This document shows, one piece after another, positions 1 to 6,097 of a stretch of 10,465 nt of DNA (positions are counted from its first letter, which is position 1; each line of letters begins with the position of its first letter). A program made the translations under genes and the position numbers. This stretch comes from Actinomycetes bacterium (GTDB taxonomy: Bacteria; Actinomycetota; Thermoleophilia; Gaiellales; Gaiellaceae): NCBI GenBank assembly GCA_025350775.1, contig JANXXF010000334.1, forward strand, positions 1-10,465, read 5' to 3'. Below the pieces are notes generated by a model. The model saw nothing but the letters and a program-made list of their open reading frames with translations, made no database searches and was not told the origin of the DNA.

Positions 1-672
1 GTCATCGACCTCTGGTACAGCCACTGGCCCGACCCCGCCGTGCCGATCGAGGAGACAGTCGGCGCGATGGGCGAGCTCGTGCGCGCCGGCAAGGTGCGCT
101 ACCTCGGCATCTCCAACGTAAACGCCGAGCAGATCCGTCGCGCCCACGCCGAGTTCCCGATCAGCGCGGTCCAGAACGACTACTCGCTCGCCGTGCGCGC
201 CGACGAGGCCGAGGTGATCCCTACCGCCCGCGAGCTGGGCATCGGCTATGTGCCGTTCAGCCCGCTCGGCCGCGGCCTGCTCACCGGCACCGTCCACTCG
301 AAGCACGAGCTGTTCGAGGGTGACTTCCGGCGCACGCTGTCGACCTTCCAGGACGGAAACCTCGAGCAGAACCTGGCGCTCGTCGAGGTGCTCGCCAGGG
401 TGGCGCGCGAGCACGGCGCGAGCAACGCGCAGGTGGCTCTGGCCTGGGTGCTGGCGCGGGGCGACGACATCGTGCCGATCCCGGGCACCGCCAAGCTGCA
501 CCGCATCGAGGAGAACGCGGCGGCCGCCGCCCTCAGGCTCGCGCCCGAGCAGCTCGACCTGCTCGACCGGACGTTCTTCCCTGGCGCCCTGGCCGGCAGG
601 AACAACTGGTCGAGCGACGAGCTGGCGATGGCGAACGCCGCGCGGCAGCGGACGCGTGAGGCTGCGCGCTAG
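1..672 (+). CDS. Aldo/keto reductase, C-terminal part (5' end outside the window)
   Basis: NAD(P)H-dependent oxidoreductase of the aldo/keto reductase superfamily, a cytosolic TIM barrel that reduces carbonyl compounds. The reading frame is open from base 1, so the gene starts upstream; GTG at 40 lies inside a conserved block and is not the start. The 223 visible residues contain the family landmarks in order: DLWYSHWPDP with the probable catalytic His, the GKVRYLGISN strand, VQNDYSLAVR, PFSPLGRGLLTG, and the C-terminal cofactor segment IPIPGTAKLHRIEENAAA. The missing N-terminus should hold the catalytic Asp, Tyr and Lys. The substrate cannot be told. It ends 35 nt before the amino-acid transporter genes on the same strand and could be co-transcribed with them, but a functional link is not evident. 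Family assignment is secure; subfamily is not. Confidence 0.93.
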   Translation, partial: VIDLWYSHWPDPAVPIEETVGAMGELVRAGKVRYLGISNVNAEQIRRAHAEFPISAVQNDYSLAVRADEAEVIPTARELGIGYVPFSPLGRGLLTGTVHSKHELFEGDFRRTLSTFQDGNLEQNLALVEVLARVAREHGASNAQVALAWVLARGDDIVPIPGTAKLHRIEENAAAAALRLAPEQLDLLDRTFFPGALAGRNNWSSDELAMANAARQRTREAAR

Positions 673-707
673 GCTTGCGCCGCCGGAAACCTCCGAAGGA
701 GAACGAG

Positions 708-1589
708 ATGCGCAAGGCTCTGATCGCCCCCGTCGTCGCCCTCACCGCCCTCGTGCTCGCCGCCGCGGCGGGAGCTGCCGGAGCGCGCCACGCGGCCGTC
801 GCCGCCGGCTGCGACAAGGCGGGCCTGCCCCTCGTGACGAAAGGCATGCTCACGATCGGCACCGACAACCCGGCGTACCCGCCATGGTTCGGTGGTGGCG
901 AGCTGAAGGGATCGAAGTGGAAGATCGACGACCCGGCGACGGGTCAGGGCTACGAGTCGGCCGTCGCGTACGAGGTCGCGAAGCGGCTGGGCTTCGGCAA
1001 GGCCCAGGTGATGTGGAAGGTCGTCCCGTTCTCGCAGTCGTTCGCGCCCGGCAGGAAGAAGTTCGACCTCTTTGTCAACCAGGTGTCGTACTCGCCGGTG
1101 CGGGCGAAGAACGTCGACTTCTCGGCGTCGTACTACGACGTCGCCCAGGCGGTCGTCGCGTTGAAGGGCAAGCCGATCGCAAAGGCGGCCGGCGTGGCCG
1201 CGCTGAAGGCGTTCAAGCTGGGCGCGCCGATCGGCACGACGAGCTACCGGGCGATCACCGATGTGATCCGGCCGAAGCCGGGCCCGGGCGTCTACGACAC
1301 GCTCAACGACGGCGTCACGGCACTCAAGAACGGCCAGATCGACGGCCTCGTCGTCGACCTGCCGACGGCGTTCTACATCACCGCCGCGCAGATCGACAAC
1401 GGCGTGATCGTCGGCCAGCTCCCCGCCGTCGGCGGCCAGCAGGAGCGTTTCGGCCTGGTGCTGGGCAAGGGCAGCGCGGTCACGGCGTGCGTCGACCGGG
1501 CGCTGGCGGCGATGCGCGCCGACGGGACGCTGAAGAAGCTCGTCGGCACGTGGCTCGCGAAGTCGGCCGGCGCACCGATCCTGAAGTAG
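708..1589 (+). CDS. Amino-acid ABC transporter substrate-binding protein (SBP family 3)
   Basis: Extracytoplasmic binding protein that delivers a ligand, probably a polar amino acid, to the permease encoded next door. It has 293 residues, normal for family 3. The ATG at 708 is chosen because GAAGGAGA (695-702) sits 5 nt upstream; an in-frame TTG at 675 would add 11 charged residues before the signal peptide. Residues 1-26 form a signal peptide (MRK then a hydrophobic Ala/Val/Leu core). The mature domain shows GMLTIGTDNPAYPPWF (46-61), a YESAVAYEVAKRLG segment (82-95), NQVSYSPVRAKNVDFS (124-139, with the probable ligand-binding Arg132), GTTSY (176-180) and VVDLPTAFY (215-223). Cys35 could be a weak lipobox Cys (preceded by VAAG) or could pair with Cys261; the sequence does not decide. 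Ligand specificity is unknown. Confidence 0.92.
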   Translation: MRKALIAPVVALTALVLAAAAGAAGARHAAVAAGCDKAGLPLVTKGMLTIGTDNPAYPPWFGGGELKGSKWKIDDPATGQGYESAVAYEVAKRLGFGKAQVMWKVVPFSQSFAPGRKKFDLFVNQVSYSPVRAKNVDFSASYYDVAQAVVALKGKPIAKAAGVAALKAFKLGAPIGTTSYRAITDVIRPKPGPGVYDTLNDGVTALKNGQIDGLVVDLPTAFYITAAQIDNGVIVGQLPAVGGQQERFGLVLGKGSAVTACVDRALAAMRADGTLKKLVGTWLAKSAGAPILK

Positions 1590-1596
1590 CGACGCG

Positions 1597-2454
1597 CTGG
1601 ACGCCTACCGCGGCAATCGCGGCTCGAGGATCCTCGGCGGCCTGACCTCCGGCGGCGACGGCCGCCGGAGCGTCGTCGTCGCGCTCGCGAGCACGGTCGT
1701 CTTCTTCGCCGTGATCGTCGTCGTGATCGTCAATTCGCCCGGCTGGCCGGCCGTGCGTCGCGCCTTCTTCGACGGCCACGAGTTCACGTCGAGCCTGCCG
1801 GAGATCTCGCGGGCGTTCCTCACCAACGTCGAGATCTTCTGCATCGCAGAGGGCTTCATCCTCGTCGTCGGCCTGGCGATCGCCGTTATGCGCTCGCTGC
1901 CGGGGCCGGTCTTCTTCCCGATCCGCGCCCTCGCGATTCTCTACGCCGACATCTTCCGCGGCATCCCGACGATCCTCGTCATCTACATCCTCGGCTTCGG
2001 CGCCCCCGCGCTGCAGCTCTCCTGGCTGCCGACCTCGACCGTGGTGTGGGGCATCGTCGGCCTCGTGCTGATCTACTCGGCGTACGTCTCGGAGGTGTAC
2101 CGCGCCGGCATCGACTCCGTCCATCCGAGCCAGGATGCCGCGGCCCGCTCGCTCGGCCTCTCGCGCTCGCAGTCGATGCGCCATGTTGTGCTGCCGCAGG
2201 CGGTGCGCAGGGTCGTGCCGCCGCTGCTCAACGACTTCATCGGCCTGCAGAAAGACACGGCGCTGATCGCCCTGCTGGGCACGGTCGAGGCGTTCCGGCA
2301 GTCGCAGATCGACGTCGCCGCGACGTTCAACTTCACGCCGTACCTGGCCACGGCGCTGCTCTTCGTCGCCATCACGATCCCGCTCGCGCGCTTCACGGAC
2401 TGGCTGCTCAACCGCGACCGCCGGCGGCGCCAGTCGGCCGGGGCGCTCGGGTGA
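1597..2454 (+). CDS. Amino-acid ABC transporter permease, probable CTG start
   Basis: Integral-membrane permease of the polar amino-acid (HisM/GlnP-type) ABC family, forming the channel for the preceding binding protein. The CTG start at 1597 gives 285 residues. The open frame begins after TGA 1582-1584 and has no ATG, GTG or TTG before GTG 1711. Starting at 1711 would cut the first membrane helix (about residues 26-45) in half and lose a basic leader (DAYRGNRGSR) of the kind family members carry. FRGIPTILVIYILGFG (about 120-135) matches the conserved FRGTP segment. The EAA loop that docks the ATPase is at about 166-201, including AGIDSVHPSQDAAARSLG and a downstream LPQAVRRVVPP. The gene starts 7 nt after the binding-protein stop, which suggests coupled translation, with only a weak GAAG as ribosome site. 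The family is certain; the exact start is inferred. Confidence 0.88.
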   Translation: MDAYRGNRGSRILGGLTSGGDGRRSVVVALASTVVFFAVIVVVIVNSPGWPAVRRAFFDGHEFTSSLPEISRAFLTNVEIFCIAEGFILVVGLAIAVMRSLPGPVFFPIRALAILYADIFRGIPTILVIYILGFGAPALQLSWLPTSTVVWGIVGLVLIYSAYVSEVYRAGIDSVHPSQDAAARSLGLSRSQSMRHVVLPQAVRRVVPPLLNDFIGLQKDTALIALLGTVEAFRQSQIDVAATFNFTPYLATALLFVAITIPLARFTDWLLNRDRRRRQSAGALG

Positions 2455-3242
2455 GCGGGACGGACGGGGTGGTGGCGTCCGGCCGGGCGGCCGCGCCCGC
2501 CGACGCCCTCCGGCTCGAAGGCGTCCACAAGTCGTTCGGGCGGCTGGAGGTGCTGCGCGGCATCGACCTCGCCGTCGCCGAGCACGAGGTCGTCTGTCTG
2601 ATCGGCTCGTCGGGCTCGGGGAAGTCGACGCTGCTGCGCTGCGTCAACCTGCTCGAGCCGATCGACGCCGGGCGGATCCACGTGCTCGGCACCGAGATCA
2701 CCGGGCGCGGGGTGGACGTCGACAGCGTGCGGCGCCGCATCGGCATCGTCTTCCAGTCGTTCAACCTGTTCCCGCACATGACCGTGCTGCGCAACGTGAC
2801 GCTCGCGCCGCGCAAGGTGCTCGGGCTGCCGGCCGCCGAGGCGGATGCGCGCTGCGAGGAGCTGCTCGTCCGCTTCGGCCTCGCCGACAAGCGCGACTGG
2901 TTCCCCGACCGCCTGTCGGGCGGCCAGCAGCAGCGCGTCGCCATCGTGCGCGCCCTGGCGATGCAGCCGGAGCTGCTGCTGCTCGACGAGATCACGAGTG
3001 CCCTCGACCCCGAGCTCGTCTCCGAGGTGCTCGACGTGATTCGCGAGCTCGCGGCGGGTGGGATGACGATGGTGCTCGCGACGCACGAGATGGGCTTCGC
3101 CCGGGAGATCGCGAGCCGGGTCTGCTTCCTCGACGGCGGTCTGGTGCTCGAGCAGGGGTCGCCTGCGCAGATCTTCGCCGACCCGCAGGAGGAGCGCACG
3201 CGGCAGTTCCTCAAGCGGATCGTCGACGCCGGGCGGCTCTAG
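2451..3242 (+). CDS. Amino-acid ABC transporter ATP-binding protein
   Basis: Cytoplasmic ATPase that powers the uptake system. With GTG 2451 it has 263 residues; this GTG overlaps the permease stop as GTGA, typical of coupled translation. GTG codons at 2469 and 2472 are possible later starts, since the first ~18 residues are a variable leader. All nucleotide-binding motifs are intact: Walker A GSSGSGKST (52-60), Q-loop Gln102 in FQSFNLFPH, signature LSGGQQQR (155-162), Walker B LLLLDE ending at Glu180, D-loop SALDPEL and switch His212 in ATHEM. The residue after the catalytic Glu is Ile (DEITSALD instead of DEPTSALD), a variant I have seen in this transporter family. It is the last gene of the transporter operon; about 100 nt downstream lies a strong palindrome. 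Confidence 0.94.
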   Translation: MSGTDGVVASGRAAAPADALRLEGVHKSFGRLEVLRGIDLAVAEHEVVCLIGSSGSGKSTLLRCVNLLEPIDAGRIHVLGTEITGRGVDVDSVRRRIGIVFQSFNLFPHMTVLRNVTLAPRKVLGLPAAEADARCEELLVRFGLADKRDWFPDRLSGGQQQRVAIVRALAMQPELLLLDEITSALDPELVSEVLDVIRELAAGGMTMVLATHEMGFAREIASRVCFLDGGLVLEQGSPAQIFADPQEERTRQFLKRIVDAGRL

Positions 3243-3326
3243 GGGCTGCCTGCCCTGGCGGGCGCGCGTCGGGCGGGTCAGGCCCCGAGGCGGATACCGC
3301 CGCCGGACCTCCAGCGCCGAGCCTCC

Positions 3327-3354
3327 TGGCAGATCACCCCGGGGTGATCCGCCA
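3327..3354. repeat. Strong palindrome (18-bp perfect core, 28 bp with outer arms)
   Basis: GATCACCCCGGGGTGATC at 3332-3349 is its own reverse complement. Four further pairs (TGGC 3327-3330 with GCCA 3351-3354) flank it beyond a single A/C mismatch, giving 13 pairs out of 14. It lies 85 nt after the transporter ATPase stop and at the left edge of the EAL remnant. As RNA it could fold as a hairpin and end the transporter transcript, but no T-run follows. Its dyad symmetry also suits a regulator operator or a dispersed palindromic element. The symmetry is directly visible; the role is open. Confidence 0.6.
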
Positions 3355-3920
3355 CCAGCAACGGGGCCGCCGGCACGGACGCGCTGGCCGACGAGCTCCT
3401 GCACCGGATCGCCGCGTTGACCTCCTCGGACGAGGCGGCCGGCGCCGAGCTCGTCGACGAGGTGCGCGACGCGTTCACCGGCCGCATCGAGCCGTCGACG
3501 CTGATCCTCTAGATCACCGAGACCGTCGTCATGCAGGAGGGCGACGCCGTGATCGAGCGGCTCCACGCCCTCAAGGAGCTCGGCATCCGGCTCGCGATCG
3601 ACGACTTCGGCACCGGCTACTCGTCGCTGCTCTACCTCTCGCGCTTCCGCGCCGACATCCTCAAGATCGCGAAGCCGTTCGTCGCCGGGCTCGGCCGACA
3701 GTTGCCCGAGGAGGCTGCGCTCTCGCGCGCCATCGTCGACCTGGGCGCGGTGCTCGAGCTGCAGACGATCGCCGAGGGCATCGAGCTGCGCGAGCAGGAG
3801 GTCGAGCTGCAGGGTCTCGGCTGCCTCTGCGGCCAGGGCTTTCTCTTCTCCCGGCCGCTCGACGCCACCGCGCTGGAGGCGCTGCTCGACGCACGCGGGG
3901 GCCGTGCCGCCGTCGCTTAG
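3348..3920 (+). pseudogene. Degenerate EAL-domain (c-di-GMP phosphodiesterase) remnant
   Basis: Only the C-terminal half of an EAL domain is left. The frame from 3348 reads through LVDEVRDAFTGRIEPSTLIL, then meets TAG at 3510-3512, then continues ITETVVMQEGD without a shift. The stop therefore replaces the first Glu of the family's LEITE motif, a metal ligand, and GAG to TAG is a single change. The longest intact piece is ATG 3531 to 3920 (129 residues). It holds DDFGTGYSSL (24-33), LKIAK with the conserved Lys45, AEGIE (81-85) and GQGFLFSRP (101-109). The EAL signature, the Asn metal ligand and any sensory or GGDEF domain are missing. Residues before LVDEV do not match the EAL fold clearly, so the left edge is approximate. 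The ATG 3531 fragment could not be a working phosphodiesterase; a degenerate binding role is conceivable but unsupported. Confidence 0.8.
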
Positions 3921-3942
3921 CCGGCCTGCGCCGCGGGGCGAG

Positions 3943-3972
3943 TTGTGCGCCGTGCCCGAAACGGGATAGCGT
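3943..3972 (+). promoter_or_regulatory. Possible promoter for the cupin-like gene
   Basis: TTGTGC (3943-3948) and TAGCGT (3967-3972) are separated by 18 nt and resemble an actinobacterial housekeeping -35/-10 pair (TTGNNN, TANNNT). They lie in the 90-nt gap after the EAL remnant and about 40 nt before the ATG at 4011. This is a visual match only. Confidence 0.4.
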
Positions 3973-4010
3973 CCCCGCAGCGAGACCCAGCCCCGGAGGA
4001 GGACACCACC

Positions 4011-4319
4011 ATGGCCACGACGCAGGGCAACGGCGTCATCTACGACCGGCCCGACGCGACGCTGCTCGACACGCGCGAGCTGCAGTGGGAGGAGTTCCCC
4101 GGCCTCAAGGGCTGCAAGCTGAAGACCCTCTCGCGCTTCCCCGACGGGCACGCGCAGGTATTTCTCGTCGGGATGCCGCCGGGCTCGCTGCACGGCCACG
4201 AGCCCGGCCCGGAGTCGGCGACCGGCTGCCTCATCCTCTTCGGGCGCAACGGCATCGGCGACTGGCTCGACGACCCGAACGCCGCCGAGGAGTCCCCGGA
4301 CGTGCCGTACCCCGCATAG
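4011..4319 (+). CDS. Short cupin-like protein, probably lacking the cupin core
   Basis: It has 102 residues. ATG 4011 is chosen for the GGAGGAGG at 3995-4002, 8 nt upstream; an in-frame GTG at 3945 would start within the promoter-like sequence. The beginning (ELQWEEFPGLKGCKLKTLSRFPDGHAQVFLVGMPPG, residues about 24-59) and the end (SLHGHEPGPESATGCLIL then DWLDDPNAAEES, about 60-96) resemble the two flanks of a small cupin family as I remember it. In that family the flanks are separated by about 50 residues carrying the HxH metal motif; here they are joined at MPPGSLHG. No HxH motif is present. The protein would thus be unlikely to bind metal in the usual way. The next gene overlaps its stop (TAGTG), so the two are probably co-expressed. 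Function is unknown, and the cupin assignment is from memory. Confidence 0.6.
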   Translation: MATTQGNGVIYDRPDATLLDTRELQWEEFPGLKGCKLKTLSRFPDGHAQVFLVGMPPGSLHGHEPGPESATGCLILFGRNGIGDWLDDPNAAEESPDVPYPA

Positions 4320-4990
4320 TGGCGCGCGGGCAGGGTGGGACGGGCGGTGGGGGCGCGGCCGGCGGTGGGCGCGCGCTGCCGGCGGCGCCGCCGGTCGAGG
4401 GCGCTGCTCGCGCCTGGGTGAGGGAGTCGCTGGCGGACGGGCTCGGCCTGTCTGCGCGGGTAGCGGCGGCGGCTGCCGCGGCCGCGTGCGGGGCCGGGGC
4501 AACAGGCGAGGTGCGGGCGCTCGCGGGCGCGCTGCCCGCGGTCACGGGGGCGACGCTCGGGTCGCGCGAGGCGCTCGAGGAGGGGGTGGAGGGCTCGTTC
4601 GCCGGGGCCGTCGAGGCGCTGGCGGCGATGCTCGCGCCCGCTGCCGCGGCAGGCGGAAGGCTCCTCGTGATCGAGGATGAGCTGAGCCCGCCCGGAGACC
4701 CCGTGCTGGCCGACCATGGCGACCGGGTCTTCCTGTGCGGCAACGACGTGTACCACTGGCGGCCGGTGACCGCGGCGCTCGACGCGGCGGCGCTAACGGA
4801 GTTGCTGGGGTCGGCCACCTCGGGCTACCCGACGAACGGGTTCGTGGTCGCCGCCGATCCGGCGGGCTGGGGGCCGTTCGCCCGGCTGGTGGAGGCCGAC
4901 CTCGACGCGCTCGCCGCTGCCGCCGAGGCCGTCGTGGTTGCCGCCTACGACGCCGAGGGCCTGCTGTGGTGGTCGCCAGGCCCCGGGTAG
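4319..4990 (+). CDS. Hypothetical alanine-rich protein
   Basis: I do not recognise this gene. Starting at GTG 4319, which overlaps the preceding stop as TAGTG, it has 223 residues. The first ~20 are Gly/Ala/Arg-rich and low complexity, so GTG 4418 (190 residues, VRESLADGLGLSARV) is a fair alternative start; neither has a clear ribosome site. Residues about 40-110 are Ala-rich and probably helical. A more varied section follows with RLLVIEDELSPPGDP, then HGDRVFLCGNDVYHWRPV, then a C-terminal part with GYPTNGFVVAADPAGWGPF and a WWSPGPG end. There is no signal peptide or membrane helix and no known catalytic motif. Evidence that it is real: a long frame, non-random aromatic-rich motifs, and tight coupling to the gene before it. 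It converges on the minus-strand membrane protein with 13 nt between their stops. Confidence 0.55.
   Translation: MARGQGGTGGGGAAGGGRALPAAPPVEGAARAWVRESLADGLGLSARVAAAAAAAACGAGATGEVRALAGALPAVTGATLGSREALEEGVEGSFAGAVEALAAMLAPAAAAGGRLLVIEDELSPPGDPVLADHGDRVFLCGNDVYHWRPVTAALDAAALTELLGSATSGYPTNGFVVAADPAGWGPFARLVEADLDALAAAAEAVVVAAYDAEGLLWWSPGPG
4333..4353 (+). other. G-quadruplex-type motif
   Basis: Four G-runs lie in 21 nt on the plus strand: GGG 4333-4335, GGG 4337-4339, GGG 4342-4344 and GGGGG 4349-4353, with loops of 1, 2 and 4 nt. It starts 14 nt after the cupin-like stop. It lies within the first codons of the hypothetical gene if that starts at 4319, or in its leader if it starts at 4418. Structure is inferred from pattern only; high GC makes chance occurrence easier. 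Confidence 0.4.
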
Positions 4991-5003
4991 GCGCGAGGTA
5001 GGG

Positions 5004-5981
5004 CTAGACTGCCGCGCCGGCCGTGGCCGCCCGGCCGCGCAGGGCTGCCCGCGACACCTCGCGGAAGCGCCGGCCGAACAGGGCGAGCGCGATGAAGGCG
5101 GCGGCGGCCGTCGCCAGCGAGCCGACGATCGGCGCCGCGAGGCTCACGGCGATCGGGCCCGAGCCCGCGTGGCCGAGCACGGCGAGCACGCCGACGGCGG
5201 CGCCCTGGTAGATCCCGGCGTTGCCGGGCAGCAGCGGCGCGACGTTGGCGAGGCCGGTCACGACCATGTACAGCAGGGCGCCGCCCATGCCGACCTGTAC
5301 GCCGTAGGCATGGAGGACGAGCAGCAGCGCGAACCAGCGTGCGATCCAGGTGGTGAGCATGATCAGCCCGCCCTTGACGAGAACCGGCAGCGGCGCGGCG
5401 GCCCCGGCGACGAAGCTCGCGAGCAGCTTCGGCAGTCGCGCGCCGACCGTCCGGTGGAGCAGGGAGAGCGCGGCGATGCCGGCGATCGCCAGCAGGCAGC
5501 TCCCGACGACGGCGAGCTTCGCCCAGACCGGCAAGGGCAGGAACGGGGCGGCCAGCGCACCCACGAGCGCGAAGGCGACGGCCTCGAGCAGCAGCGAGGT
5601 GACGAGAGCGCCGCCGGCGCGGGCCGCGCCCGGCCACTGCTTGCCGCCGCCCGAGGCTACGCGCAGCACGGCGATCTTCGACGCTTCGCCGAGCCGGCCG
5701 GGCAGGATCGTGTCGAGGAACGAGCCGACCGAGCTGGCCGCGAAGATCGAGCGGAAGCACATCCGCTCGCCCAGCGCGGAGGCCCACGCCAGCGCTCGCA
5801 GCGGCTGCACGAGGGCCGAGATCGCGAAGGCGCCGGCGAGCGGGGCCCAGTGGGGGGAGGTCGCCGCTCCCAGGCTCGCGCCGGTGCGCTGAATGGCGAC
5901 GGAGAACCCGCCGACCGTGGCGAGCCCGATCACGAGTGGCAGCGCCTTCCGCAGGCCTGCGTGCTTGGCAGTCTTTTCCAC
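5004..5981 (-). CDS. Integral-membrane protein, lysylphosphatidylglycerol synthase TM / flippase-like family
   Basis: It has 325 residues in a multi-pass inner-membrane protein of the family named after the flippase half of MprF (UPF0104/LPG_synthase_TM). Members of this group without the synthase half are thought to move lipids or lipid-linked sugars; the cargo here is unknown. Family signs are RALAWASALGE (62-72), the loop SFLDTILPGRLGEASK (87-102, with the PGRLGE core) and NVAPLLPGNAGIYQG (246-260). About eight hydrophobic stretches are spread along the chain, with a basic Arg-rich tail after 303. There is no C-terminal aminoacyl-transferase domain. The start is GTG at 5979-5981; AGGGAG sits only 1 nt before it, unusually close, but a TGA lies just upstream in frame and no other start occurs before the first helix. 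It is divergent from lpdA. Confidence 0.86.
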   Translation of the reverse strand: MEKTAKHAGLRKALPLVIGLATVGGFSVAIQRTGASLGAATSPHWAPLAGAFAISALVQPLRALAWASALGERMCFRSIFAASSVGSFLDTILPGRLGEASKIAVLRVASGGGKQWPGAARAGGALVTSLLLEAVAFALVGALAAPFLPLPVWAKLAVVGSCLLAIAGIAALSLLHRTVGARLPKLLASFVAGAAAPLPVLVKGGLIMLTTWIARWFALLLVLHAYGVQVGMGGALLYMVVTGLANVAPLLPGNAGIYQGAAVGVLAVLGHAGSGPIAVSLAAPIVGSLATAAAAFIALALFGRRFREVSRAALRGRAATAGAAV

Positions 5982-6097
5982 ACTCCCTGGGATCGGCGGC
6001 GCGCCTCGCCGTGCTCACCCCCCATACGGGGGAATCGGTGCCCCCAGGGTGTGCGGATAGGGTATGAGGGTCAAGGAACCAAGGGAGATCGAGGCGT
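5982..6097. promoter_or_regulatory. Divergent intergenic region with C/G-run inverted repeats
   Basis: This 116-bp gap must carry the promoters of both the minus-strand flippase-like gene and lpdA. CCCCC-ATAC-GGGGG (6019-6032) is an inverted repeat with a 4-nt spacer. The same GGGGG (6028-6032) can also pair with CCCCC at 6041-6045 across 8 nt. TAGGGT at 6058-6063 is a possible -10 box for lpdA, but no good -35 is visible. The repeats sit where an operator controlling both directions would be expected. Confidence 0.4.

Noticed and set aside
248..1645. A 465-codon plus-strand frame across the reductase and binding-protein genes
   Set aside because: It is a shifted frame of two well-supported genes, with a repetitive Arg/Ala/Ser composition.
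3344..4318. Left part of a long plus-strand frame leading into the hypothetical gene at 4319
   Set aside because: This part is a shifted frame over the EAL remnant and the cupin-like gene; only the part after 4319 looks like protein.
2073..4502. An 809-codon open frame on the minus strand
   Set aside because: It lies antisense to the permease, the ABC ATPase, the EAL remnant and the cupin-like gene; its Arg/Glu/Asp-rich low-complexity translation is the usual shadow of GC-rich coding DNA.
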